Assembly: GCA_964449075.1 (NCBI GenBank)
Contig: CAYVBJ010000013.1
Coordinates: forward strand, 14,558-78,557
DNA: 64,000 bases
Direction: 5' to 3'
From: CAYVBJ01 sp964449075
GTDB taxonomy: Bacteria > Bacteroidota > Rhodothermia > Balneolales > Balneolaceae
Of the stretch, positions 34,118 through 43,077 are shown piece by piece. Within the stretch, counting starts at the first letter, position 1. Every line of letters begins with the position of its first letter. The position numbers and the translations under genes were made by a program. The notes below the pieces were generated by a model. The model saw only the letters and a program-made list of their open reading frames with translations, had not been told where the DNA came from and made no database searches.

Positions 34118-35782
34118 ATGCCTTACAGAGCCTCAGAGCAGACGCTAAAAATACTAAAAAAAGGTCTCCAAAGGGAAGCTGAACCCTTTAGATTTTTAAT
34201 GAGATGTATTGAAGTTATTACAATCACTTTTATTCTTGCCGGTTTCGCAATGATTTATTTTAATCTTGAGCTGGCAGGTATATTAATGATTACAGGAGGT
34301 TTGATACTCTATGGTTTTGAAGAACTTTTCCTCCAAAAAAGGAGTACTATTGTTCGAATATACGGGCCTCTCGGAAGAATGAGGTATGTATTTGAACAGG
34401 AATTCCGCGACAAGTTTCTTCAGTATTTTAACGAGAGAAATACTGACGGCCGCCCGATACCCAGAATTGTAAGAGACTATATCTATCAACGTTCGAAGGA
34501 TGTACCGGCTTTGTCAAGTTTCGGAACTGAACTGGACAATTTTGATATCGAAAATACGGTTAATGCCCGCCTGCTTCACAATAATTTCGGACAGCCTTCC
34601 AGATGCCATGAATTCAGAGTTACAGTTGGTGCACACCGAAAGGAAGTGGCGTCATTTGATGTTATCAATACAATGAATGTTTCGGCAATGAGTTACGGTG
34701 CAATAAACTGGAAATCAGCGGAATCGCTTAGCAACGGCGCGGCAGGAGTCGCTTTCGTCAACACAGGAGAAGGAGGGTTCGGACCGCACGGTGTTGGAGG
34801 AAATGATACGGTATTCCAGCTTGGAACAGGTAAATTTGGTGCCGGTGACAGTGTAAAACTTGACGACGGAACAGAAACACGAAAACTGAATGAAGAGCTG
34901 TTATGTGAACTTGTGAGAGAGCATGACAATATCAAAATGATTCAGTTAAAAATTTCGCAGGGAGCTAAACCAGGAATTGGCGGTCACCTCCCCGGCTGCA
35001 AAGTTAATGAAGAGATTGCGTCAGTAAGAAAAATTCCCGTTGGTGTGTCGGCGATCAGTCCGCCTCAGCACTATGAACTTATGTCCCGAAATCCTAAAGA
35101 AGCCATTTTGAAATTGATGGATTTTACCAAACAGATCAGGAAACTGACAGAGCTGCCGGTTAGTATTAAACTGACAGTTGGAAAGCTCAGCGAATTAAAT
35201 CTGCTCGTGGATGCTATGAAAGAAACCGGGGAAGGGCCGGATGATATTCAGCTTGACGGAGCAGATGGCGGAACGGGGGCCGGGCCTAATTTATATCTCA
35301 ATTATATCGGGTATGGCGGAGCTGTTGAACCGCTTTCCTATCTTCACAATAAATTGAAGAAAGCCGGATTGCGTGATAAAGTTACACTCAATACGTCCGG
35401 ACGATTTTTTACACCGGCTCACGCTGTGGTTGCATTTGCACTGGGAGCCGATTACGTTCAGTCAGCCCGTGGCCCGATGCTGGCACTCGGCTGTATTCAG
35501 TCGTTACGATGTCATACCAATAAATGTCCCGCAGGTATTACTACAAATAATGCATGGCGAATGCGAGGAATTGATATACCTGATAAATCGGTTCGGGTAA
35601 ATTGTTACTTGCGAGGATTTCATCATGATATGATGGAGATTACACGCACTCTCGGCCATGAAGATCCGAGAGATATCAACCCTGAAGATATACGGCTAAT
35701 GTCGAAAGACATGCCATTTGAAGAGTATTTTGCCGACGATCCTGATGGTATTGTATATCCGCCTCGTGCAATTCTTCAGTAA
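34118..35782 (+). CDS. FMN-binding glutamate synthase-family protein
   Basis: 554-residue protein with one or two N-terminal membrane helices (about residues 25-65) followed by a full glutamate-synthase central/FMN domain. Marks include MSYGAINWKSAESLSNGA, GEGGFGPHG, QGAKPGIGGHLPG, QLDGADGGTGAGP and CHTNKCPAGI. The cysteines C-x5-C-x4-C could hold a [3Fe-4S] cluster. It lacks the glutaminase domain of GltB. Such stand-alone membrane forms are common in bacteria and their reaction is not well defined. Single gene, convergent with the TIGR02757 gene. Confidence 0.88.
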   Translation: MPYRASEQTLKILKKGLQREAEPFRFLMRCIEVITITFILAGFAMIYFNLELAGILMITGGLILYGFEELFLQKRSTIVRIYGPLGRMRYVFEQEFRDKFLQYFNERNTDGRPIPRIVRDYIYQRSKDVPALSSFGTELDNFDIENTVNARLLHNNFGQPSRCHEFRVTVGAHRKEVASFDVINTMNVSAMSYGAINWKSAESLSNGAAGVAFVNTGEGGFGPHGVGGNDTVFQLGTGKFGAGDSVKLDDGTETRKLNEELLCELVREHDNIKMIQLKISQGAKPGIGGHLPGCKVNEEIASVRKIPVGVSAISPPQHYELMSRNPKEAILKLMDFTKQIRKLTELPVSIKLTVGKLSELNLLVDAMKETGEGPDDIQLDGADGGTGAGPNLYLNYIGYGGAVEPLSYLHNKLKKAGLRDKVTLNTSGRFFTPAHAVVAFALGADYVQSARGPMLALGCIQSLRCHTNKCPAGITTNNAWRMRGIDIPDKSVRVNCYLRGFHHDMMEITRTLGHEDPRDINPEDIRLMSKDMPFEEYFADDPDGIVYPPRAILQ

Positions 35783-35828
35783 ACAGAGGTGTTAAAACAT
35801 TTTTATGAGCGAACCGTGCATTCTGAAA

Positions 35829-36665
35829 TCAAACATCCTTGTTTAAGTAAAAGCGTGATGGCAGGTTGATATCAAGTGCACCCAGGCCAAAAAGCCCGTA
35901 GTCATATTTGACCGGGTCTTCGGGATCCAGAATTCTGAGTACTGAGGTCAGTTCAAGTACAGATTGCCAGTCGCTGGCTCTGCGCGTGAGTAGCCCAAGC
36001 TGCCGCGACTGACGGGCTACGTGAACATCAAGCGGAATTTTCAGATCATAAGGATTGATAAAATTCCATATACCAGGGTCAACAGGGCTATCTTTCCTTA
36101 TACACCATCGAAGATACATATAAAGTCTTTTACAGGAACCGTTCTTTTCAGGAGTTGAAATGTGCTTGTATGTTCTCTTTTTAAAACGGGGATAATGAGA
36201 AAAAAAACGATTGTGAAACACAGTCATAAGTGGGAGGCCTGATTTTGATGAAATTTCATCACAGCTTTCCCAGAATTTTTCAAAATCAGTGTAACTCAGA
36301 TAAATCGCCTGAAGTGCCAGTGTTAACCCGTGTAAATCTACCGGTTTGAAAGTGCGATGCTTAAAAAAACGGAATAGTGGAAAGTCGGATTCAGTATAAC
36401 CCGTGATAAATTGAAAAGGCTTGTAATTCATGATTCCGATCAGCTCTTCAACTTTTCTGCATACAACATCCCGCCGGCCCCACGCCATTAATGCAGCAAA
36501 AAAACCGGCAATTTCTCTATCTTTTTTTGAGTCAAAAGCATGCATAAACTGTACGGGATCACTATTGATATAGTCTGGCGTTTCCACTCTTTGATTCAGG
36601 TCATCCAGGTAAGGTTTCAGCTCAAACAGTAACTTTTTGCTTCTTTTACGAAGGCGTTTCTTCAT
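35829..36665 (-). CDS. TIGR02757-family protein (DUF2400)
   Basis: 278-residue protein of a conserved, largely uncharacterised family found widely in Bacteroidota. Visible features are DREIAGFFAALMAWGRRDVV, the RLYMYLRWCIRKDSPVDPGIW segment and IPLDVHVARQSRQLGLLTRR. The pattern resembles HhH-DNA-glycosylase folds, with IPLDVHVAR in the place of the glycosylase VDTHVKR segment. It lies between mutY and other repair genes, which fits a nucleic-acid role. No reaction is known to me. Confidence 0.85.
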   Translation of the reverse strand: MKKRLRKRSKKLLFELKPYLDDLNQRVETPDYINSDPVQFMHAFDSKKDREIAGFFAALMAWGRRDVVCRKVEELIGIMNYKPFQFITGYTESDFPLFRFFKHRTFKPVDLHGLTLALQAIYLSYTDFEKFWESCDEISSKSGLPLMTVFHNRFFSHYPRFKKRTYKHISTPEKNGSCKRLYMYLRWCIRKDSPVDPGIWNFINPYDLKIPLDVHVARQSRQLGLLTRRASDWQSVLELTSVLRILDPEDPVKYDYGLFGLGALDINLPSRFYLNKDV

Positions 36666-36719
36666 ATTTTTTTATGTAATGAACAGAAAAACAACTTTTG
36701 AATCGATAGTTTAAAATAT

Positions 36720-37802
36720 TTATTTATCTGCAGGATAATTCTGTTTCAATCGCTGAACCAAATCTTTGTTCGCTTTCGGAAAAGGATAGCGGTCAATATC
36801 TGTAAGGTCTATCCATTTGATTTCCTGGCTGCTAACGGGTTCAGGTTTACCCTTCCTGATTTTACAAATATAAGATTTGAGTGTAATTCTGAAGTGGGAG
36901 TATGCATGTTTAACGGTCATAAACTCTTCCAGTATTTCTGCTTCCACTCCCAGCTCTTCTTGCAGCTCCCTGCGTACAGTATCACGAATATCTTCGTCTT
37001 TTTTTCGTTTTCCGCCGGGGAATTCCCATAAACCGCCAAGCATTACATCTTCAGGTCTCAGTGCGATCAGAACCTGGTTTTTGTTGTTAAACAGAATGCC
37101 GACACCAATATCGTAGTGAGGAATTTTTTTAGAAGGTGATTTATATGGGATTTTTTCAGTCATAGCTGATTTGAAAGCATTACATGCAGCAGATATCGGA
37201 CAGGATTCACATAGCGGGTTAGAAGGCAGGCAAATAGTTGCACCGAGTTCCATCACTGCCTGGTTGAAATCACCGGGGTTCGAATGTGGAATCACCTCAC
37301 TGGCAAGCTGCTGAATACCGTTTTTGGTTTGTTGATTTCTGATATCATCGATAATTCCAAAATAACGGCTTAATACACGAAGCACATTCCCATCGACCAC
37401 AGCATGTGGTTTTTGAAATGCAATGCTGAGTATGGCAGCTGCCGTATAGGGACCGATTCCTTTGAGGGTTTTTATTTCGGACAGGGTATCCGGCAGATTT
37501 CCATCATACTTGTCTATAACCATCCGGGCTGCATCCTGAAGGTTCCTTGCACGGCTGTAGTAACCAAGGCCTTCCCATAATTTTAAAACACGCTGGCGGT
37601 CTGCCAGTGCCAGATCATATACAGTCGGGAACTCGTTTAAAAACCTTTGATAGTATGGAATAGCGGTGCTGACCCTGGTTTGCTGGAGCATGATTTCAGA
37701 CACCCAGATTTTATACGGGTCTGAAGTCTCCCGCCATGGGAGGTTACGCTTATTCTCAGAGTACCAGTTCAAAATATTCTCAACAGGAAAAAATTGCTGC
37801 AC
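36720..37802 (-). CDS. mutY: A/G-specific adenine glycosylase
   Basis: 360-residue base-excision-repair enzyme removing adenine opposite 8-oxoguanine. The N-terminal HhH-GPD domain has catalytic Glu36 (SEIMLQQT), the HhH KGIGPYTAAAI and catalytic Asp137 (VVDGNV). The [4Fe-4S] cysteines Cys191, 198, 201 and 207 have the standard x6-x2-x5 spacing, in contrast to the nearby Nth. The C-terminal NUDIX-like domain (about residues 230-350) even keeps a full Nudix box (GGLWEFPGG...RRELQEELG). It begins 1 bp after the upstream propeller/Ig gene. Confidence 0.95.
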   Translation of the reverse strand: MQQFFPVENILNWYSENKRNLPWRETSDPYKIWVSEIMLQQTRVSTAIPYYQRFLNEFPTVYDLALADRQRVLKLWEGLGYYSRARNLQDAARMVIDKYDGNLPDTLSEIKTLKGIGPYTAAAILSIAFQKPHAVVDGNVLRVLSRYFGIIDDIRNQQTKNGIQQLASEVIPHSNPGDFNQAVMELGATICLPSNPLCESCPISAACNAFKSAMTEKIPYKSPSKKIPHYDIGVGILFNNKNQVLIALRPEDVMLGGLWEFPGGKRKKDEDIRDTVRRELQEELGVEAEILEEFMTVKHAYSHFRITLKSYICKIRKGKPEPVSSQEIKWIDLTDIDRYPFPKANKDLVQRLKQNYPADK

Positions 37803-37803
37803 G

Positions 37804-39357
37804 TTAATTCAAATTTCCGGTTTCGCCTGTTGTCATTTCGATCACATTGATTTCAATATTTTGCGAAGAGGCTGCGCCGAACTGATCGGTGGCAATAACC
37901 TTGAATTCCCATGTACGTACCTGGCGCAAAGTAGGGGTCCATCGGAAAAGGCCGGTTTGTTCATCAAGAGAAGCACCATCAGGGAGATCTACACCCAGAT
38001 ATCTGAGAAGGTCAGGATTCACACCGTCTGGGTCAACAGCCTGAATTTCAAGTTCAAACGGCTCATTAGCAGGAATAGTTATCGGTCTCCGGGGGGTAAA
38101 TCGAGGCGGAGCGTTGAATGACTTAAGATCAATCCAAAATGATGTACTGTCTTTCAGACCTTTTGAAGTTTGGGCAATAATATTTACCATGTGGCGTCCT
38201 GTTTGAGTTGCCATCGGCTGCCAGTAGAACGATTGCCCCTTAATTTTTGCATTGCTTATGGAAGATTGATAATAAAATTCAACATCGGCTGCATCATAAT
38301 TTTCTTCTATTTCAAGCGGGATTAACACAGTTTTTGGAAATGGTATTGTGATATCCGAAACCTCTTTTAGTGTAACGGAGTTTGGCACATCAATGCTTTC
38401 TGGCTTCTGGTTCTCTACAGAGACCTGCCTTACAGGAAAAACCTGGTTGAATTCTGAAATCCAGAGAGATCCGCTTGTTACTGTAAAATAATTTCCGGAG
38501 CGCTGATCATCTTTCCAGTTTTCAGTCTCATCTTCATTTCTGACAATCCATAATAACCCGTTCTCAGTTCGGATTATGACATTCTCATTCCAGGTATCCA
38601 GTTTGGTAACAGAGCTGCTGAGAGTTGCAATCACATTACTTTCGCCATTCGCCCCAACTTTGAAAACTGTTCCCGCACTGTCAGAAGCATAAATGTTGTC
38701 ATTAGTAAAAAAGAGTTTTGAAGCTGATCTGTCTATTTGCACGGATCGCTGATAGGCCGGCGGGGTGGCGCTGCTTTCATGACGAAATAACTCAATAGTA
38801 TTTTGATCAGTTAAAACATAGAGGTTATTGCTTCGATCAGCAGTTATATCAATAATATTTTTTCCAGAGAATGCATCAGAAGTTATAACTTCAGCCTCAG
38901 TATCCACTGCTTCAGGAGAATCGAGTGCAATTCTGGCCAGTTGAAGATTATTCAGTACGATATACAAACTGTTGCCTATTCGTTTCACAGTCATAGGTTG
39001 TTCAGGTAAAACAGTGGCTGAGTAGACTCCCAGAACTGATGTAGGTTCAATAACAGTTAATCTGCGGCCATCGCCGTACAGATAGGCGAAACGAGTATCC
39101 GCCTGCAATTTATTTCCACGCCGCTGCATTCCTGTTGATGAATAGAGCCATTGCAATGAATCGGCATGCGCACGGAATACGATTAATCCTTCAGTGTCAG
39201 AAAGAACATAGAGGTGAGTAGCAGAACTTTCAAGTGATTTGATTTGAGGTATCTCCATTAACTGAGAATAATCCTGCATCATAACCGGTTGGGCAGAAAG
39301 GTCAATTGCACAGTTATATATAGTAAAAAGTAAAAATATTGATATCGCTTGCTTCAT
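37804..39357 (-). CDS. Secreted beta-propeller protein with C-terminal Ig-like domain
   Basis: The start at 39357 gives 517 residues with a signal peptide ending SAQ; the frame extends 70 codons further into the preceding gene without signal-like sequence. About residues 25-310 are repeated beta-strand units like a seven-bladed propeller (LYVLSDTEGLIVF, LYVLTDQNTIELF). The C-terminal ~100 residues, with PANEPFELEIQAVDPDG and GLFRWTPTLRQVR, match a putative Ig/cadherin-like domain. It precedes mutY by 1 bp and follows the SDR gene by 19 bp. Possibly a periplasmic or surface protein; function unknown. Confidence 0.7.
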   Translation of the reverse strand: MKQAISIFLLFTIYNCAIDLSAQPVMMQDYSQLMEIPQIKSLESSATHLYVLSDTEGLIVFRAHADSLQWLYSSTGMQRRGNKLQADTRFAYLYGDGRRLTVIEPTSVLGVYSATVLPEQPMTVKRIGNSLYIVLNNLQLARIALDSPEAVDTEAEVITSDAFSGKNIIDITADRSNNLYVLTDQNTIELFRHESSATPPAYQRSVQIDRSASKLFFTNDNIYASDSAGTVFKVGANGESNVIATLSSSVTKLDTWNENVIIRTENGLLWIVRNEDETENWKDDQRSGNYFTVTSGSLWISEFNQVFPVRQVSVENQKPESIDVPNSVTLKEVSDITIPFPKTVLIPLEIEENYDAADVEFYYQSSISNAKIKGQSFYWQPMATQTGRHMVNIIAQTSKGLKDSTSFWIDLKSFNAPPRFTPRRPITIPANEPFELEIQAVDPDGVNPDLLRYLGVDLPDGASLDEQTGLFRWTPTLRQVRTWEFKVIATDQFGAASSQNIEINVIEMTTGETGNLN

Positions 39358-39376
39358 CTTCGCAATCCTGTTTTTT

Positions 39377-40351
39377 TCATAACCAATGATGTTTTTTATA
39401 CCAGGCAATCGTTTTTTGCAATCCATCTTCAAGTGAATACCCGGGTTTGTAATCAATTTCCTCAACTGCTTTTTCATTTGAACAAGTCCATTCGTGAACC
39501 ATCTCATTCGCCTTTTCTTTATTAAATACAGGATACTTACCAAAAAAAGAAGCCGAAGTTTCAACAACTGAAGATAATTTTTTTACAAGTTTCGGTTTGA
39601 TTCGAATCGGCAGCGTTTTTTTTCCGAGGGCTTTACCTGCTGCGCGCCGTATCTGATTCCAGTTATATATTTCAGGACCAGATACAAAATAGGTGTGAAC
39701 ACCCGGATTTTCCAGGGCTGCGGCTTTTGAGATTCCCTGAATTACATCATCTACATAAACCATCGAAATCTCTGGCTTTTCACCATCCCCGACAATCGGA
39801 CAGAGTCCGTAATTCATAATCTTAAAGAAAGAGTAGATCTGATCTTCACGTGGCCCGTACACTGCAGGCGGACGCAAAACAGAAACAGTCATGTCGCCCA
39901 GCGCAGCCTGGTGAATCATCTCCTCCATCTTCTTTTTAGACTTGCCGTATCTGCTTACAGGATTCATCGGGTCAGATTCAGTGAGTGGTTTTCCATTAGC
40001 AGGTCCGGCTGCCGCAAGCGAAGATAAAATCACCATTTTTTTAACACCCGCTTTTTTCGCAACAAGTAACATATTTTCTGTTGCTTCAACATTTGCACGG
40101 TCAAACTCTTTTTGTGACTTTGCCATTACAAGTCCGGCAAGATGAAAAACAACATCTATATTTTCCATGGCTTTATGAAGCAGGGAGATACTGTACAAAT
40201 CACCGGAAATTCGTACATAATCTTTTCCCCGGAGCCATTTTTCCCGGTTTCTGACAAGACATCTTACCTCAGAAATATTTCCGGATTCAAGCAAACAATC
40301 AACAAGATGACTTCCGATAAAACCGGTGCCGCCGGTAACAAAAGTGTTCAT
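39377..40351 (-). CDS. NAD-dependent epimerase/dehydratase (extended SDR), possible ceramide reductase
   Basis: 324-residue extended short-chain dehydrogenase with the nucleotide motif TGGTGFIGSH at residues 6-15 and the catalytic YGKSK with an upstream serine (SSLAAAG). The C-terminal half is the variable substrate domain. In Caulobacter, an SDR annotated the same way (CerR) acts in ceramide synthesis together with Spt and a GNAT ceramide synthase. Homologues of both lie within 4 kb here on the other strand, so that role is a reasonable guess. A sugar-nucleotide epimerase is the alternative. Confidence 0.8.
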   Translation of the reverse strand: MNTFVTGGTGFIGSHLVDCLLESGNISEVRCLVRNREKWLRGKDYVRISGDLYSISLLHKAMENIDVVFHLAGLVMAKSQKEFDRANVEATENMLLVAKKAGVKKMVILSSLAAAGPANGKPLTESDPMNPVSRYGKSKKKMEEMIHQAALGDMTVSVLRPPAVYGPREDQIYSFFKIMNYGLCPIVGDGEKPEISMVYVDDVIQGISKAAALENPGVHTYFVSGPEIYNWNQIRRAAGKALGKKTLPIRIKPKLVKKLSSVVETSASFFGKYPVFNKEKANEMVHEWTCSNEKAVEEIDYKPGYSLEDGLQKTIAWYKKHHWL

Positions 40352-40432
40352 ATAATTATTATATTGATAAGCTTATTTAAACAGATACTGCAAAGCAACA
40401 AGATACGGGTTTGCAGTCTGCATTAAAAAATT

Positions 40433-41578
40433 ATGAGCAAATTTCGAGTAGCTATTTTTACGGGCAATTACAATCACATCCGGGACGGTGTTTCGTTGAC
40501 ATTGAATCGTCTCGTCAGTTTTTTAATTCAGAATGATGTTGAGGTTGTTGTATTTGGTCCTACTACCGAAAATCCTGAGGTAGACCATGTGGGTGAATTT
40601 ATACCGGTTCCCTCTAAGCCGGCACCGGGCAGACCTGAATACCGTCTTTCAACAGGCCTGTCGAAAGAGGCTAAAAACCGGCTGGAAGAGTTCGATCCGG
40701 ATATTATTCACATTGCAACTCCTGATCTGTTGGGATACCGTGCTTTAAAATGGGCAAAAAAACAGAGAAAAGTGATTGTAGCTTCCTATCATACCCATTT
40801 CCCAAGTTATTTGAAATACTATGGATTTCAATGGCTTGAACCGGCCGGCTGGAAATATCTGCGGTGGTTTTACAGCCACTGTTCTCAGATTTATGTACCA
40901 ACTCCTTCGATGGCAGCAGAGCTAAAAGAAAATAACATATCAAACGGCCTGATTGTCTGGGCGAGAGGAGTAGATACAAATCTGTTTAATCCGGAGAGAA
41001 GATCGGAAGAGTGGAGAAGCAAATTGGGTATTTTACCTGGTGATATTGTGGTCACGTTTGTTTCAAGGCTTGTTTGGGAGAAGAATTTGAAGATGTATGC
41101 AGATGTGCTGCGAACTCTGCAGAAAGATCATGTAAACGTGAAAGCTGTTGTAGTTGGAAGCGGGCCGGCAGGTGATGAATTTAAATCTTTACTTCCATCT
41201 GCAATTATGACCGGGTTTCTTGAGGGCGAAGAATTGGCCAGATCGTATGCCAGCAGTGATATATTCTTTTTCCCGTCTGATACAGAAACCTTTGGCAGTG
41301 TCACTCTCGAAGCAATGGCAAGCGGATTACCGTGTGTGGTTGCAGATGCTGCCGGCAGTAAATCATTGGTTGAAAATAGTGTTAATGGCTACAGAGCTGA
41401 AGCAGAAGACTTTGGAGCATTTTTAGATGATACAGAGTCTCTGATTAAATATCCGGAATTACGTAAAGAGATGGGAACTAATTCTTTGGAAAAGGCTAAA
41501 GAGTACAGCTGGGAAAATATCAACAGGAAACTGTTATCCTGTTACAGAGAAATGTTGTCAAATAAGCAGGAAGAGTAA
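40433..41578 (+). CDS. GT4-family glycosyltransferase
   Basis: 381-residue GT-B-fold retaining glycosyltransferase. The N-terminus has the glycine-poor loop TGNYNHIRDGVSLTLNRLV and later SYHTHFPSYLKYYG, as in MgtA/SqdX-type lipid glycosyltransferases. The C-terminal donor domain contains FVSRLVWEKNL and the EX7E motif FPSDTETFGSVTLEAMASGLPCV. Such enzymes transfer mannose, glucose or sulfoquinovose to lipids. It lies next to serine palmitoyltransferase, so glycosylation of a sphingolipid or other lipid headgroup is plausible but unproven. Confidence 0.87.
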   Translation: MSKFRVAIFTGNYNHIRDGVSLTLNRLVSFLIQNDVEVVVFGPTTENPEVDHVGEFIPVPSKPAPGRPEYRLSTGLSKEAKNRLEEFDPDIIHIATPDLLGYRALKWAKKQRKVIVASYHTHFPSYLKYYGFQWLEPAGWKYLRWFYSHCSQIYVPTPSMAAELKENNISNGLIVWARGVDTNLFNPERRSEEWRSKLGILPGDIVVTFVSRLVWEKNLKMYADVLRTLQKDHVNVKAVVVGSGPAGDEFKSLLPSAIMTGFLEGEELARSYASSDIFFFPSDTETFGSVTLEAMASGLPCVVADAAGSKSLVENSVNGYRAEAEDFGAFLDDTESLIKYPELRKEMGTNSLEKAKEYSWENINRKLLSCYREMLSNKQEE

Positions 41579-41832
41579 GACAGTTTAATTACAGGGAGAA
41601 TATAAAACCGTATATCGGTAATTTTCCTGAAACAAAAGAAAGGATTTGTCAGTAGTAATATACCCCTGAAAATTTAAATAATATATCTAAGGGAATGCAG
41701 TTTATACCAGCTATGTTACTAAGCTGAATCAGAAAAACGGGAAACAAAATAGAATAGCGGCAAATCAATAATTTGATAGAATTTTAATACTGCCTATATT
41801 CCAACGATAATGTAAATTATAAGCACCTCGCG

Positions 41833-43074
41833 ATGGGCGAATTCAGAGCCGAAATTAAACGAGCAGACATTTTTACGAAAGCCTTTGAATTTACAAAGGC
41901 AGATGAAATTAAAGAAGCTGGTCTGTACCCTTACTTTAAACCGCTGCAAGCCACTGATGGAACGACCGTTCAGATTGAAGGTCGTGATGTGATCATGGCA
42001 GGTTCAAATAATTATTTGGGTTTGACAAATGATCCCAGAACCATGAAAGCAGCTCAGGATGTGATTAAGGTTTATGGAACCGGCTGTACAGGTTCAAGGT
42101 ATTTAAACGGAACCCTCGATTTGCATCTTGAGCTTGAAGAGAAACTTGCTGAATTCATGAATAAGGAGGCCTGTGTTCTGTTTAGCACAGGATATCAGAC
42201 GAATGAAGGAAGTATACAGACAATTGCAGGCAGAAATGACATAATTTTTTCTGATAAGGACAATCATGCCTGTATTGTTGTCGGAACACAGGTATCGAAT
42301 GCAAAAACTGTGCGCTACAAACACAATGATATTACACATCTCCGAAGACTTCTGGAGAACGCTGATCCTGAAGCGGGAAAAATTATCATCAGTGATGGTG
42401 TCTTTTCAATGTCCGGAACCATTGCCAGGATTCCGGAATTGCTGGAGCTTGCAAAAGAATACGGCGCACGATTGTATCTCGATGACGCTCATGCTATCGG
42501 AGTAATCGGTGATGGCGGCAGGGGCTCTGCCTCTGTATTTGGTCTGCTTGACCAGGTTGATCTTATCAGCGGAACATTTTCCAAATCTTTCGCGTCACTT
42601 GGTGGGTTTATTGTTGGTGAGAGACCTGTTATTGAATATATTCGTCATAATTCCCCCGCTCACATCTTTAGTGCGAGTATGCCGCCTGCCAATGTCGCCA
42701 CAGTATTAAAAGCTCTTGAAATACTGCAGGAGGAGCCCTGGAGACTCGAAAGGCTGGAAGAAATTTCTAATTATATGCGCACAGAGCTTCGGAAACTTGG
42801 CTTTAATGTATGGACAAGCCAAACTCCAATTATTCCTGTGGTAATCGGGGGTATGAATGAATGTTTCAGTTTTTGGAAAGATCTCTTTGAGGAAGGGGTT
42901 TACGTAAATGCAGTCGTCCCCCCTGGTGTTCCTGCTGGTCAGTCACTGGTTCGTACAAGCTATATGGCAACTCATACCAATGAACAGCTCGATCGTATTC
43001 TAAGTGCATTTCAGATTGTTGGAATAAAACATGGTATCATTGATAAGAATGGCCATTCTCTAATTGATATTTAA
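41833..43074 (+). CDS. spt: Serine palmitoyltransferase (alpha-oxoamine synthase)
   Basis: 413-residue PLP enzyme that condenses serine with an acyl-CoA to start sphingoid base synthesis. The PLP lysine is Lys251 in SGTFSKSFASLGGF; His145 (DNHACI) and DDAHAIGV are also conserved. The close relatives KBL and BioF share the fold. The N-terminal LYPYFKPLQATDGTTVQIEGRDVIMAGSNNYLGL block and the PPGVPAGQSLVRTSYMATHT end favour Spt. A putative bacterial ceramide synthase gene starts 3 bp after its stop, strongly supporting the Spt call. Confidence 0.85.
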   Translation: MGEFRAEIKRADIFTKAFEFTKADEIKEAGLYPYFKPLQATDGTTVQIEGRDVIMAGSNNYLGLTNDPRTMKAAQDVIKVYGTGCTGSRYLNGTLDLHLELEEKLAEFMNKEACVLFSTGYQTNEGSIQTIAGRNDIIFSDKDNHACIVVGTQVSNAKTVRYKHNDITHLRRLLENADPEAGKIIISDGVFSMSGTIARIPELLELAKEYGARLYLDDAHAIGVIGDGGRGSASVFGLLDQVDLISGTFSKSFASLGGFIVGERPVIEYIRHNSPAHIFSASMPPANVATVLKALEILQEEPWRLERLEEISNYMRTELRKLGFNVWTSQTPIIPVVIGGMNECFSFWKDLFEEGVYVNAVVPPGVPAGQSLVRTSYMATHTNEQLDRILSAFQIVGIKHGIIDKNGHSLIDI

Positions 43075-43077
43075 AAA

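Noticed and set aside
39358..39567. 70-codon N-terminal extension of the propeller/Ig protein
   Set aside because: Overlaps the SDR coding region and lacks a signal peptide; the ATG at 39357 starts a clear signal sequence.
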